A program made the translations under genes and the position numbers. From Thiomonas arsenitoxydans (GTDB taxonomy: Bacteria > Pseudomonadota > Gammaproteobacteria > Burkholderiales > Burkholderiaceae_C), in the NCBI RefSeq assembly GCF_000253115.1, contig NC_014145.1, positions 620,001 through 684,000 of the forward strand: a stretch of 64,000 nucleotides of DNA. The letters are read 5' to 3'. Shown in pieces: positions 8,338 through 19,124 of this stretch. Under the pieces are notes generated by a model that searched no databases, was not told the DNA's origin, and worked only from the letters and a program-made list of their open reading frames with translations. The first letter of the stretch is position 1. Each line of letters opens with the position of its first letter.

Positions 8338-9897
8338 TCAGGTGCTGAGTGCAGGGGGATTGGTTTTCGCCCAGTTGTGGGGCAGCAATTCGCCCAGACG
8401 GCTGTTGGGCCAGGTGGGCAGCTTCGTCAGCACGTCCTTGAGATAGGCCCAGGGGTCGACCTCGCAGAGCTTGGCCGATTCGATCAGCGTCATGAGCACG
8501 GCGGCTCGGCGGCCGGCCTGGGGCGAGCCCACGAAGAGCCAGTTTCGGCGCCCGAGTGCGAGAGGCCGAATGGCGTTTTCCACCGCGTTGTTATCGATCG
8601 GCACGCGCCCATCGGTGGCAAACACACACAACGCCCGCCAGCGGCCCAGCGCATAGTCGATGGCCCGCGCCGTGGCGTCGGCCTTGGCCAGAAGCGGGCG
8701 TTGCTCGATCAGCCAGGCGTGCAAGGCCTCGAGCAGGGGTTGGCTTTGGCGCTGGCGCAGCGCGGTGCGCGCATCGGGCGGATGCTCCCGAAGGGTCTGC
8801 TCAATGGCATACAAGGCTTTGATGCGCTCAAGCGCCTCCTGCGCGATGGCGCTGCCCGCCAGCTTGTGCGCCTCGAAGAACTTTCTGCGTACATGCGCCC
8901 AGCACCCCGCCTCCACAATGCTCCCCTGGGCATACAGCGCCTTGTAGCCGCTGAAGTCATCGGTGAGCAAGGTGCCTGACCAATCCTGCAGGAAGTCGCG
9001 CGCATGCGCACCGGCACGACTGGCGCAATAGTCAAACACCACCGCCGGCGTAGCCGCGCTGCGGTAGACCCAGACATAAGCGCGGTGTGTCTTGCCCGTG
9101 CCCGGCGCCAGCTCGGCTACCGGGGTCTCATCGGCATGCAGCACGGGTTGCTCCAGCAGATGGTCTTTGAGGGCCTGGGCCAGCGGTTCCAGGCGCACCC
9201 CGCACAGGCCCACCCACTGCGCCAGGCTCGAGCGCGGGAGGTGCACGCCGCTGCGGCGGTAAATCTCCTCCTGGCGGTACAGCGGCAGGTGATCGTCGTG
9301 CTTGGCCAGCACCACCTGCGCCAGCAGGCCGGGGGCGGGAATGCCTTTGTCAATGAGTTGCGCTGGCAGGGGTGCAGCCAACACCGTCTGGCAGCAGGCG
9401 CAGGCATACTTGCCGCGGATGTGCCGGTGCACGAAGAAACGCGTGGGCTCGCAGTCGAGTTGCTCGCTGATCTCCTCCCCGATACGGCGCAGGGTGTGGC
9501 CCTGCGGGCACAGGCCGGAGTCGATCTCGTAGCGATGCTCGATGCGCGGCAACTGGCTGGGCAGGGGCTGGCGTTTGGGGCGACGTTTGCCTGGGGCGGT
9601 GCGCTCCGCATCGGCGGCGCGGTCCTCGGCCTGTTCCTCGGCTTGCAGCAGCGCCTGCGTCTTGGCGTCGAAGAGCTGGCCTTGCGTGTCCAGGCTCTCG
9701 CTGGACTGGCCGAAGCGCCATTGCTTGAGGCGCGCCAGCTCGAAGCTCAGGGCCGCAATCTTGGTCGATTGAAATTTGAGCTCGGCACGCTGGTGCGCGA
9801 TCTGTGCACCGAACTGCGCAATGACCGTGCGCGCGTACTGCGCCGCCGGATCGTCGCCCAGGGACTGGAGTTTGTCGTCGTCGATGGCGCTGACCAT
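8338..9897 (-). CDS. tnpC: IS66 family transposase TnpC
   Basis: The DDE transposase that catalyses movement of the element, 519 aa from the ATG at 9897. The N-terminus is helical (a leucine-zipper-like region typical of the family), followed by a Cys-rich zinc-binding stretch (CPQGHTL, then CACCQTVL). Catalytic acids can be placed in VLHADETPVAE, TLLTDDFSGYKALY and PIDNNAVENAIRPLALGR. An in-frame extension upstream to 9954 crosses a strong hairpin and is not preferred. It is the last gene of the IS operon. No disruption seen. Confidence 0.93.
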   Translation of the reverse strand: MVSAIDDDKLQSLGDDPAAQYARTVIAQFGAQIAHQRAELKFQSTKIAALSFELARLKQWRFGQSSESLDTQGQLFDAKTQALLQAEEQAEDRAADAERTAPGKRRPKRQPLPSQLPRIEHRYEIDSGLCPQGHTLRRIGEEISEQLDCEPTRFFVHRHIRGKYACACCQTVLAAPLPAQLIDKGIPAPGLLAQVVLAKHDDHLPLYRQEEIYRRSGVHLPRSSLAQWVGLCGVRLEPLAQALKDHLLEQPVLHADETPVAELAPGTGKTHRAYVWVYRSAATPAVVFDYCASRAGAHARDFLQDWSGTLLTDDFSGYKALYAQGSIVEAGCWAHVRRKFFEAHKLAGSAIAQEALERIKALYAIEQTLREHPPDARTALRQRQSQPLLEALHAWLIEQRPLLAKADATARAIDYALGRWRALCVFATDGRVPIDNNAVENAIRPLALGRRNWLFVGSPQAGRRAAVLMTLIESAKLCEVDPWAYLKDVLTKLPTWPNSRLGELLPHNWAKTNPPALST

Positions 9898-9906
9898 GCC
9901 GAATTC

Positions 9907-9930
9907 TCTCGCGCGCACGCGCGCGCGAGA
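9907..9930 (-). promoter_or_regulatory. GC hairpin just upstream of the tnpC start
   Basis: TCTCGCGCGC (9907-9916) and GCGCGCGAGA (9921-9930) form a perfect 10-bp stem with a 4-base loop. On the minus-strand transcript it lies between the tnpB stop and about 10 nt before the tnpC ATG, where it could restrict ribosome loading or read-through. No T-run follows, so it is not a standard terminator. Confidence 0.6.
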
Positions 9931-9966
9931 ATCGGGAGTTGCCCCGATCGACAAACGTCCGGGGGA

Positions 9967-10308
9967 CTACACCACGGCAATGGCGCTGGCGGTGGCGTGC
10001 GCGGTCATGCGCTGCCACGGCAGCCCGGCGGCCAGCCAACTCCATTGCTCGGCACTCAGGTGCAGCGCCTCACGGTCCTCCTGCGGCCAGGCAAACCGGC
10101 CTTCTTGCAGTCGGCGCGTGCACAGCCAGATCCCCGAGCCATCAAAGACGAGCACCTTCAGCCGGGTGGCGCGGCGGTTGGCAAACACGTAGGCATGGTG
10201 GCGCTGGGCCGAGCCAAACCGGGCCACAACCTGGCCCAGCAGGCTATCCATGCCGCCGCGCAGATCGCTGGCGCCCACGGCCAGCCAGATGGCCTCAATG
10301 CGCAGCAT
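9967..10308 (-). CDS. tnpB: IS66 family accessory protein TnpB (Orf2-like)
   Basis: A 113-aa protein with the hallmark IS66 Orf2 sequence: LAVGASDLRGGMDSLLGQV, then HHAYVFANRRATRLKVLVFDGSGIWL and RRLQEGRFAWP. TnpB is known to be needed for efficient transposition of IS66 elements, although its biochemical role is unclear. It starts three bases after tnpA stops, so the two are probably co-translated. Intact and of usual length. Confidence 0.95.
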   Translation of the reverse strand: MLRIEAIWLAVGASDLRGGMDSLLGQVVARFGSAQRHHAYVFANRRATRLKVLVFDGSGIWLCTRRLQEGRFAWPQEDREALHLSAEQWSWLAAGLPWQRMTAHATASAIAVV

Positions 10309-10311
10309 GGC

Positions 10312-10680
10312 TTATCCCAGCCAGGCCTGCAGCCACTGCGCGCACTCGGCTGCGTGGGCCACGGGCCAGTCAATCTGGGCGCGGCGCTGGGCCCCCTCGC
10401 AGGTGATGCGGGCGTGTCCGGGATGGGGGCTTCCCTCCGCAGCCGCAGCGGGGGACGGGTTGCAGTGGGCGCGCACGAAGGCGCTGCGCCGAGGCGGCAG
10501 GGCCAGACCCGCGCGTTGGGCGCGCCAGCGCGGCGCGCTCGACAGCCAGCCGCGCAGTTGCCCGTAGCCCAGCCCCTTGCTTTGCGCAAACGCTTCGGCC
10601 TTCATCCCGCTGGCTTTGAGTTCATCGAGGATCGCCAGAATCTCATCAATCCGCTCTTCACTGAGTTTGTCTGATCGCAT
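10312..10680 (-). CDS. tnpA: IS66 family accessory protein TnpA
   Basis: A 122-aa protein, the first gene of the element. The N-terminus MRSDKLSEERIDEILAILDE with ASGMKAEAFAQSKGLGYGQL is a helix-turn-helix of the kind seen in IS66 TnpA and IS3 OrfA proteins, and probably binds the element ends. The ATG at 10680 is preferred over an upstream in-frame start at 10701. The C-terminus is variable and Ala and Pro rich. It reads straight into tnpB. Confidence 0.88.
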   Translation of the reverse strand: MRSDKLSEERIDEILAILDELKASGMKAEAFAQSKGLGYGQLRGWLSSAPRWRAQRAGLALPPRRSAFVRAHCNPSPAAAAEGSPHPGHARITCEGAQRRAQIDWPVAHAAECAQWLQAWLG

Positions 10681-10751
10681 GGAGCCCCCGAAAAAACCCA
10701 AGCTTCGCTCAGCTCAGACTCATTGAAAAGATGGGTTCGGCAAACGCTTAC

Positions 10752-10759
10752 GGTATTTC
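10752..10759. repeat. Right target-site duplication of the IS66 element
   Basis: GGTATTTC, identical to 8289-8296, directly after the GTAAGCG end of the element. Only one copy belonged to the original integrase gene. Confidence 0.95.
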
Positions 10760-11421
10760 CAAACGTCGAGGATGAACGTGAACAAGGCGCTGAAGATGTC
10801 GACTTCACGGTCGACCGTGGCCGGTTCGCTGTCCTGCAGACGCTCCTCAATAAAGTCGTTGAGGTCATCGGTCGTGACCTCGGGCAGAGGTTTGTGCAGC
10901 CATTCCAGGCTGCCATAGGTTGTCCGCATCTGAAAGCTGCCGGGGTGCACCCTACGACCATGGGCCTTTTGCCAGTCCTTGAACTCTTCGACCAGCGCCT
11001 TTCCGTGCGGGCCGCTGTCCATGAGCATGGCCTCAAGCTTGTAGGTGAGCATGTCGGCGGACTTGAGCTTGGGCACCTTCTCCTTCAAGTACCGAACCAT
11101 GAGTTGCGCGACCGTGACCTTGTGGGAGCGTGCGTAGTCGACGTACAGACCTCGTCCGCGCTCCTCCTCGATTTTGCGGATGAGCTTTTCGGCTGTCTCG
11201 ACCGACGGCAGGGTGAAGGTTTGTGGCGCGCGGCCTTTCTGCCGTACCCGCACCAGGATGGTGTCTTCGAGCTGGGTCACGGCAGGTTTGAATCCCTGCG
11301 CCCGCAGCTCGGCCATGTGGCTGGCCACGCGCGCTGGTGCGTTGAAGGGGAACTCCCGCGTGAGGTCCTCGCGATTTCTGACTGTGACGCGAAAACGGGA
11401 GCGGTTTTCCAGGGTTGCCAT
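10752..11421 (-). pseudogene. Tyrosine recombinase (island integrase), N-terminal part, cut off by IS66
   Basis: The first 223 codons of the integrase: an N-terminal arm-binding region and the SAM-like core-binding domain (around TVDREVDIFSALFTFILDVWKY). The ATG at 11421 has GGAG eight bases upstream; a TTG at 11433 in the same frame is less likely. After WKY the reading frame runs into IS66 DNA and stops 10 codons later. With the 300 codons at 7387-8296 the parent protein was about 523 aa. The gene starts about 210 bp from the 3' end of tRNA-Pro and reads away from it, the classic layout of a tRNA-targeting integrase. Confidence 0.9.
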
Positions 11422-11539
11422 GCGTGTCTCCAAAACGAAGTGGGGACACCGTGAAGCAACCAGGTTTATGCGCCGCGCAAGGTCGGCGACGCATGGCCCT
11501 CAAGCCGTTTGGCGTGCGTCGCACGCCGGACTTTGAGGC

Positions 11540-11567
11540 AATCTGTGGCACAGAATTGCCACAGATT
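11540..11567. promoter_or_regulatory. 10-bp inverted repeat between integrase and tRNA-Pro
   Basis: AATCTGTGGC (11540-11549) and GCCACAGATT (11558-11567) are perfect reverse complements around 8 bases. It sits about 120 bp upstream of the integrase start and 64 bp from the tRNA 3' end, so it may be an integrase or excisionase arm site or an operator. A second small palindrome, TTTCCGGAAA, lies at about 11589-11598. Confidence 0.5.
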
Positions 11568-11630
11568 TCAATTCGCGGGATTTTTTCTTTCCGGAAAATC
11601 TTCGCAATTTATTGATTTTGCAAAGATTTT

Positions 11631-11707
11631 TGGTCGGGGTGAGAGGATTCGAACCTCCGGCCTCTACGTCCCGAACGTAGCGCTCTACCAGGCTAAGCTA
11701 CACCCCG
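11631..11707 (-). tRNA. tRNA-Pro (anticodon CGG)
   Basis: The minus strand folds as a full cloverleaf. The acceptor is CGGGGTG with CACCCCG, discriminator A and an encoded CCA. The D arm contains TAGCTTAGCCTGGTAGAG, the anticodon stem is CTACG/CGTAG with loop TTCGGGA, and the T arm has GGTTCGAATCC. The central loop bases CGG read the proline codon CCG. The 3' end faces the island and the integrase, so this gene is the likely attachment site, its 3' end being retained after integration. Confidence 0.96.
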
Positions 11708-11779
11708 ATCTTTAGTGGTACGCGCGGTTTGGATCATCTCGCCGCTCAGGTATTGTTGCCCGTGCTGTTGTCCGAGAAA

Positions 11780-12790
11780 TCAGACCGTGCGTCCTAAAGA
11801 GTAAGCGCATAAGTCTAGCAGAGCCTGCCGGGCAGGGCTAGGTGCTAGGGGGGAAAGCGCGCACTCGGCAACGCGGATCTCGCCCTGCGCGGCCTTGCGC
11901 ACGGCCTGCATGGCGCCGCAAGCGTGCACGATGTCCATCACGTCGTCGAGTGCGCTGGTGTCGCCTTGGCGGATGGCATTTTCGATCAGAGTGCGCTGCG
12001 CGGCAGTGCCCTGTCGCATGGCGATGATCAGCGGCAGGGTGGGTTTGCCTTCGCGCAGGTCGTCGCCAATGTTCTTGCCCAGTTCTGCGGAGTTCCCGCT
12101 GTAATCGAGCAGATCGTCAATCAACTGGAATGCGGTGCCGAAGCTACGTCCCGCCAGGGCCATCTCTTCCTGCGTGTTCGCATCGGCATCGGCGAGTACG
12201 GCGCCGATTCGGGCTGCGGCCTCGAAAAGTTTCGCGGTTTTGAAGCGGATGACTTGGAGATACCGTTGCTCATCGACTTCCGGGTCGTGCATGTTGAGCA
12301 ATTGCAACACTTCGCCTTCGGCGATGACATTGGTGGCGTCGGCCAGGATGTCGAGGATGCGCATGCTCCCCACGGACACCATCATCTGAAATGCCCGTGA
12401 GTACAGAAAATCGCCGACTAGCACGCTGGCCGAGTTCCCGAAGAGGGCGTTGGAGGTTTCGCGCCCGCGTCGCATGGATGACTCGTCCACCACGTCGTCA
12501 TGAAGGAGGGTGGCGGTATGGATCAGTTCCACCACAGCGGCCATGATGTGCTGTTGCGGCCCGCGAAACCCCAGTGCCTGGGAGACGAGCAGCAGCAAGG
12601 CGGGACGCAGTCGCTTGCCTCCGCCCGCAACGATGTAGCCGCCGATGGTGTTGATCAGAGCTACTTCGGAGGCGAGGTGGGTGTGAATGGCCCGGTCGAC
12701 GCGCTCCATGTCTTCGGTGATCGGCGCAAAGACGGAATGAATCGTCGGTGCTTGCGCCATGTCTGGCGTTTGTGTTGAGGAAGGCGACAT
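11780..12790 (-). CDS. ispB: Octaprenyl (polyprenyl) diphosphate synthase
   Basis: Makes the long isoprenoid side chain of ubiquinone by adding isopentenyl diphosphate units to an allylic primer. The 336-aa protein has both Asp-rich motifs of trans-prenyltransferases: the first in LLHDDVVDESSMRRG and the second in LIDDLLDYSGN, and the substrate-binding GGGKRLRP near residue 57. The protein is soluble. ATGs at 12790 and 12760 are both possible starts. It lies between tRNA-Pro and the divergent rplU-rpmA-obgE genes, the usual arrangement in Burkholderiales. No anomaly seen. Confidence 0.94.
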   Translation of the reverse strand: MSPSSTQTPDMAQAPTIHSVFAPITEDMERVDRAIHTHLASEVALINTIGGYIVAGGGKRLRPALLLLVSQALGFRGPQQHIMAAVVELIHTATLLHDDVVDESSMRRGRETSNALFGNSASVLVGDFLYSRAFQMMVSVGSMRILDILADATNVIAEGEVLQLLNMHDPEVDEQRYLQVIRFKTAKLFEAAARIGAVLADADANTQEEMALAGRSFGTAFQLIDDLLDYSGNSAELGKNIGDDLREGKPTLPLIIAMRQGTAAQRTLIENAIRQGDTSALDDVMDIVHACGAMQAVRKAAQGEIRVAECALSPLAPSPARQALLDLCAYSLGRTV

Positions 12791-13103
12791 GGAAGAGTCG
12801 GTTGCGAATCAGATGCGGGTTGACAATATTTGATCTTTAAGGAGAGGTTCATGAACACCTTCCTACAGGCCGCCATTCTAAGAAGGTGCGGTGGCAGGGA
12901 GGGAGGTCGAACCTGAGGACATAGTGCGTGGACGACGATGTCTGAGCATAACTGGTGAAAGACTTAAGCCGTGCTAGAATTGCGAGCTTTTTCCGGGCGA
13001 ACCGCCAAGCCTTCTATTTTCTGAGGAAGCTTGCGGAGTGGTCTGGTTGTCCGTGCGGGGCCGATAAGAGAGGCCGTTTGCACGATTTCCAAGAGGTGAA
13101 CTT
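12791..13103 (+). promoter_or_regulatory. Promoter and leader of the rplU-rpmA operon
   Basis: A 313-bp divergent intergenic region. TGCTAGAAT at 12972-12980 is an extended -10 element (TG-n-TAGAAT) for the plus-strand operon with no clear -35, leaving a leader of about 115 nt before rplU. The leader contains short GC hairpins (for example around GGCCGATAAGAGAGGCCG near 13059-13076). Autogenous control of r-protein operons through leaders is common, but I cannot match this one to a known leader family. Confidence 0.5.
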
Positions 13104-13415
13104 ATGTATGCGGTCATAAAAACCGGCGGCAAGCAGTACCGTGTTGCAGCTGGCGAAAAAATCAAGGTAGAACAGATGCCGGCAGACGTAGGTCAGGATA
13201 TTGTGTTGGAAGAGGTGCTCGCCGTGGTCAACGGTGAAGACGCCAAGTTCGGCACTCCCCTGGTCGACGGTGCAAAGGTGACGGCCAAGGTGCTGTCGCA
13301 CGGGCGGCACGACAAGGTGCGCATTTTCAAAATGCGTCGCCGCAAGCACTATCAGAAGCATCAGGGGCATCGGCAGAATTACACCGAGCTTCAGATTGAA
13401 ACGATCTCGGCCTAA
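13104..13415 (+). CDS. rplU: 50S ribosomal protein L21
   Basis: A large-subunit protein that binds 23S rRNA. The 103-aa sequence starts with the diagnostic [20 protein letters not shown] and ends in the basic [28 protein letters not shown] precedes the ATG as ribosome binding site. It is followed 12 bp later by rpmA, and the pair is co-transcribed in nearly all proteobacteria. Intact. Confidence 0.98.
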   Translation: MYAVIKTGGKQYRVAAGEKIKVEQMPADVGQDIVLEEVLAVVNGEDAKFGTPLVDGAKVTAKVLSHGRHDKVRIFKMRRRKHYQKHQGHRQNYTELQIETISA

Positions 13416-13427
13416 GGAGATTCAGAC

Positions 13428-13685
13428 ATGGCACAGAAAAAAGGCGGCGGCTCAACCCGCAACGGGCGCGACTCAGAAGCCAAACGACTCGGCGTGAAGG
13501 TGTATGGCGGCCAGGGCATCTCGGCCGGCGGCATCATCGTGCGTCAGCGTGGCACCAAGTTCCACCCCGGACACAATGTCGGCATCGGCAAAGACCACAC
13601 CTTGTTTGCGCTGGTCGATGGCCGCGTTGAATTTGAAGTGAAGAGCGCGTTCAATCGGCAGACCGTGACGGTTGTAGCCAACTGA
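13428..13685 (+). CDS. rpmA: 50S ribosomal protein L27
   Basis: A large-subunit protein whose N-terminal tail reaches the peptidyl transferase centre. The 85-aa sequence [20 protein letters not shown] and the following [15 protein letters not shown] are typical. The N-terminus starts directly with the mature MAQKKGGG form and carries no Firmicute-type cleavable extension. It is second in the rplU operon with a clear AAGGAG ribosome binding site. Intact. Confidence 0.98.
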   Translation: MAQKKGGGSTRNGRDSEAKRLGVKVYGGQGISAGGIIVRQRGTKFHPGHNVGIGKDHTLFALVDGRVEFEVKSAFNRQTVTVVAN

Positions 13686-13737
13686 CGTGTGAGACTCGGC
13701 CGCTGTTAGGCCGGGTTGGGGCAATGCCCCATCAACG

Positions 13738-16017
<2,280 letters not shown>

Positions 16018-16037
16018 GACGCAGCGGTAGAGATGCT

Positions 16038-16604
16038 TCAGCGCTCATTCGTCATCAGAGAATTGTCCGAGGGCGCATGCAAGCCCATCTCGATGCGACG
16101 AGCCAAGTCAGCAGGCGTGCCGCGAACAGCCCGGTTGTGACAAAAATCGTCGCTGTAAAGAGTGGCGTGCACCCGCGTTGCACCGTTTTCGGGAATGCGC
16201 TGCCAGTCCCCCCCGCTTGCGGCCCCCCATTTCTGGCTGGCGTCGTTCCACAGACCATAGAGCGTCCACTGTCGCGTGGCGCAGTTGATTCCTTCATAGG
16301 TGATATTGCTCGGTCCGTCGGGCGTTTTTCCCACCAAGGTGTAGCGCACCGTCTGGCCGGGTTCCACCGAGATCGAGCCCCGATCGACATAAAACTGCAG
16401 CGCGCCGCTCGCGGTGATGTGCACATGCAACAGATCCGCCGGGGCGCGGGGAAAGGTGACGGGCGCTTCGGCAGGGCTCTGCTTGGCGCCGAACAAGTCG
16501 CTTTGGTCTGCAGACTGGGCGTGAGTCAAAGGGCTGGAGCCCAAGCCGAGCAAAAGGCCGACCAGCAGCGTCGCGCGCAGGCGTGCTGAAGCAGAAAAGG
16601 TCAT
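16038..16604 (-). CDS. CNP1-like family secreted protein
   Basis: A 188-aa exported protein with an N-terminal signal peptide (hydrophobic [14 protein letters not shown], probable cleavage after THAQ). The mature part contains the CNP1-like signature region: [21 protein letters not shown], then [20 protein letters not shown] and [13 protein letters not shown]. The family is named after a cryptic neisserial protein and its function is unknown. It overlaps the end of rppH by four bases and follows it on the same strand, an arrangement that recurs in Burkholderiales. Confidence 0.85.
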   Translation of the reverse strand: MTFSASARLRATLLVGLLLGLGSSPLTHAQSADQSDLFGAKQSPAEAPVTFPRAPADLLHVHITASGALQFYVDRGSISVEPGQTVRYTLVGKTPDGPSNITYEGINCATRQWTLYGLWNDASQKWGAASGGDWQRIPENGATRVHATLYSDDFCHNRAVRGTPADLARRIEMGLHAPSDNSLMTNER

Positions 16605-17197
16605 GCTGGATCCGGTGTGGTGAAAGGAGAAGCCGAAGCATCCGTCGTGGCGGCCTCGTCTGCAGTGGCGGCGCCCTCATGGCGGTGCCGCAGATTGGCG
16701 CGCAGGAAACGCGTGCGCGGTTCGGTTCGGGGCAGAAAACGCGCCAGCTCAGTCAGCGCCATTTGATAGACGTCGCGCTTGAACTCGATCACACTGTCGA
16801 GCGGTATCCAGTATTCGTTCCAGCGCCAGGCGTCGAACTCAGGGTGCTCGGTGGCGCGCAGACAAACATCGCAATCGCGCCCGGTCAGGCGCAGCAAATA
16901 CCAGATCTGCTTCTGGCCTTTGTAGATACCCCGACTGTCGCGGCGCACGAAGTGGCTGGGCACGTCATACCGCAGCCATTGGCGGGTGCGGGCAATGATG
17001 CGGACATGACAAGGGTTGAGGCCGACCTCTTCGTGCAACTCGCGGTACATGGCCTGCTCAGGCGTTTCGCCCGGGTTGATGCCGCCCTGCGGAAACTGCC
17101 ACGAATGCGCTCGCACGCGCTTGCCCCAGAACACCTGATTTCTGGCGTTGAGCAGGATGATGCCCACGTTGGGACGGTAGCCTTCGCGATCCAACAT
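16601..17197 (-). CDS. rppH: RNA pyrophosphohydrolase (Nudix)
   Basis: Removes pyrophosphate from the 5' triphosphate end of mRNA and so starts 5'-end-dependent decay. The 198-aa protein carries the Nudix box [22 protein letters not shown] split here as GGINPGE, then REL and EEVG. Other family features are [15 protein letters not shown] at the N-terminus and SWQFPQGG. The last 40 or so residues are an Ala and Thr rich tail beyond the conserved fold. It is divergent from proS and translationally linked to the CNP1-like gene. Confidence 0.94.
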   Translation of the reverse strand: MLDREGYRPNVGIILLNARNQVFWGKRVRAHSWQFPQGGINPGETPEQAMYRELHEEVGLNPCHVRIIARTRQWLRYDVPSHFVRRDSRGIYKGQKQIWYLLRLTGRDCDVCLRATEHPEFDAWRWNEYWIPLDSVIEFKRDVYQMALTELARFLPRTEPRTRFLRANLRHRHEGAATADEAATTDASASPFTTPDPA

Positions 17198-17373
17198 CGC
17201 CTGATCCTCGATCTTTTAGAATTCTCCGTTTGATTATAGGCAGCGCGGCCGCTGGGAGAGGGTGTTTCCAGAGTGCGGCAGAGCCTGCAAACGCCCAATA
17301 CAGCCAAGACCCCGACGATCACGCTGATCTTCGAATTTATTTTTCCTCAAATGCCGGCCACGCGCCGCTACGC

Positions 17374-19104
17374 ATGAAAATTTCCCGCTTTTTCATTTCC
17401 ACTCAGAAGGACGATCCGGCGGATGCCGATGTTCGCAGCCAGGCGCTAATGTTGCGCGCGGGCATGATCAAAAAACATGCAGCGGGGCTCTATAGCTATC
17501 TGCCGCTGGGCCTGCGCAGCATCCGCAAGGTGGAGGCCATCGTGCGCGAGGAAATGAATCGCGCGGGCGCCATCGAGTTGCTCATGCCCGTGGTGCAGCC
17601 GGCCGAGCTTTGGCAGGAGACGGGGCGGCTGGATCAATTCGGCCCCGAACTGTTGCGCATCAAAGACCGCCATGACCGCGACTTTGTGATCCAGCCCACT
17701 TCCGAGGAAGTCGTGACCGATCTGGTGCGTAGCGAGGTGCGGAGCTGGCGTCAACTGCCGCTCAATTTCTATCACATCCAGACCAAGTTTCGCGATGAGC
17801 GTCGTCCGCGATTTGGTGTGATGCGCGCGCGTGAATTCACGATGAAGGACGCGTATTCCTTCGATCGCGATTTCGAGGCGGCGCAGATCAGCTACCGCGT
17901 CATGTTCGATGCCTATGTGCGCATCTTTCAGCGTTTCGGCTTCGAGTTCCGCGCCGTGGCGGCGGATTCGGGGGCGATCGGCGGCTCCCTCAGCCATGAG
18001 TTTCACGTCATTGCCGATACCGGCGAAGATGCCATTGCCTACTGCGAGGGTTCCGACTTTGCCGCGAACATCGAGAAGGCCGAAGCTCTGCCGTTGATCG
18101 CCGCGCGCGCGGCACCGACGCAGACGCTGCAAAAGACGCCCACGCCGGGCGCGGCCAAATGCGAGGATGTCGCGACGCTGCTGGGCATTCCCTTGCAGCA
18201 GACCCTCAAGTCGGTCGTGCTCGCAGTGGATGGCGACAAGCCCGGGCAGGCCGCAACCATCGTGCTGCTGCTGGTGCGCGGCGATCATGCGGTCAACGAG
18301 GTCAAGGTGAGCAAGCTCGCCGGTCTGGCCAGCACCCGCATGGCGACCGAGGCCGAGATTGTGGCCACGTTTGGCACGCCGCCGGGCTACCTTGGGCCGA
18401 TTGGCACTGTGCATCCCGTGCGCGTGATTGCCGACCGTACCGTGGCGAATATGAGCGACTTCGTCGTCGGCGCCAATGCGGTGGATTTCCACTACACCGG
18501 CGTCAACTGGGGGCGCGATCTGCCTGAGCCCGAAGTGGCCGACATCCGCAATGTGCAGGCGGGCGATCCCAGCCCGGACGGCAAGGGCGTGTTGTCGATC
18601 TGCCGCGGCATCGAGGTGGGGCATGTGTTTTATCTGGGCACCAAATATTCGGCCGCGATGGGCGCGACATTCCTCGACGACAAGGGTAAATCGCAAACGC
18701 TGGAAATGGGCTGCTACGGCATCGGCATCACCCGCATCCTCGGGGCCTGCATCGAACAGAATCACGATGCCAAGGGCATGATCTGGCCGGATGCGATCGC
18801 GCCGTTCACTGCCGTGATCTGCCCCATCGGTTATGACCGCAGCGAGGCCGTGCGCCAGGCGGCGGACGCGCTCTACGCCGAACTCATCGCCGCAGGCGTG
18901 GATGTGGCGCTGGATGACCGCGGCGAGCGTCCGGGCGTGATGCTGGGCGACTGGGAACTGATCGGCGTGCCGCACCGCATGGTGATTTCCGATCGCGGCC
19001 TTGCTGCTGGCACGGTCGAGTATCAGCACCGCCGAGAGAGTGCGCCGACGGTGTTGCCGCTGGCTGAAGCCTCCGCGCAGTTGCAAGCCCGGTTGCAGCG
19101 CTGA
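17374..19104 (+). CDS. proS: Prolyl-tRNA synthetase
   Basis: Charges tRNA-Pro with proline; cytoplasmic class II synthetase. The 576 aa from the ATG at 17374 match the bacterial type with an inserted editing domain (about residues 230-390) between motifs 2 and 3. Motif 2 region: [21 protein letters not shown], here quoted as [16 protein letters not shown]. Motif 3: [13 protein letters not shown]. The anticodon-binding domain is at the end. An open frame extends upstream to 17230 but lacks conserved sequence. Divergent from rppH. Confidence 0.96.
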   Translation: MKISRFFISTQKDDPADADVRSQALMLRAGMIKKHAAGLYSYLPLGLRSIRKVEAIVREEMNRAGAIELLMPVVQPAELWQETGRLDQFGPELLRIKDRHDRDFVIQPTSEEVVTDLVRSEVRSWRQLPLNFYHIQTKFRDERRPRFGVMRAREFTMKDAYSFDRDFEAAQISYRVMFDAYVRIFQRFGFEFRAVAADSGAIGGSLSHEFHVIADTGEDAIAYCEGSDFAANIEKAEALPLIAARAAPTQTLQKTPTPGAAKCEDVATLLGIPLQQTLKSVVLAVDGDKPGQAATIVLLLVRGDHAVNEVKVSKLAGLASTRMATEAEIVATFGTPPGYLGPIGTVHPVRVIADRTVANMSDFVVGANAVDFHYTGVNWGRDLPEPEVADIRNVQAGDPSPDGKGVLSICRGIEVGHVFYLGTKYSAAMGATFLDDKGKSQTLEMGCYGIGITRILGACIEQNHDAKGMIWPDAIAPFTAVICPIGYDRSEAVRQAADALYAELIAAGVDVALDDRGERPGVMLGDWELIGVPHRMVISDRGLAAGTVEYQHRRESAPTVLPLAEASAQLQARLQR

Positions 19105-19124
19105 GTCCGCAAGAGCACAGCGGC

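Larger units (their letters stand above)
8297..10751 (-). mobile_element. Complete IS66-family insertion sequence, 2455 bp
   Basis: Both ends begin GTAAGCG when read inward. The left end reads GTAAGCGTGCAGGGAACCCC and the reverse complement of the right end GTAAGCGTTTGCCGAACCCA, giving imperfect terminal repeats. The element carries tnpA, tnpB and tnpC in the usual order on the minus strand, all apparently intact, and no passenger gene. Exact 8-bp flanking repeats show one simple, fairly recent insertion into the integrase gene. Because the full gene set and both ends are present, it may still be mobile. Confidence 0.95.

Noticed and set aside
9004..10674. 556-codon open frame on the plus strand
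   Set aside because: It runs antisense across IS66 tnpC, tnpB and tnpA, which are unmistakable, and shows no family motif.
17446..19086. 546-codon open frame on the minus strand
   Set aside because: Antisense shadow of proS with a His, Gln and Arg bias typical of such frames in GC-rich DNA.
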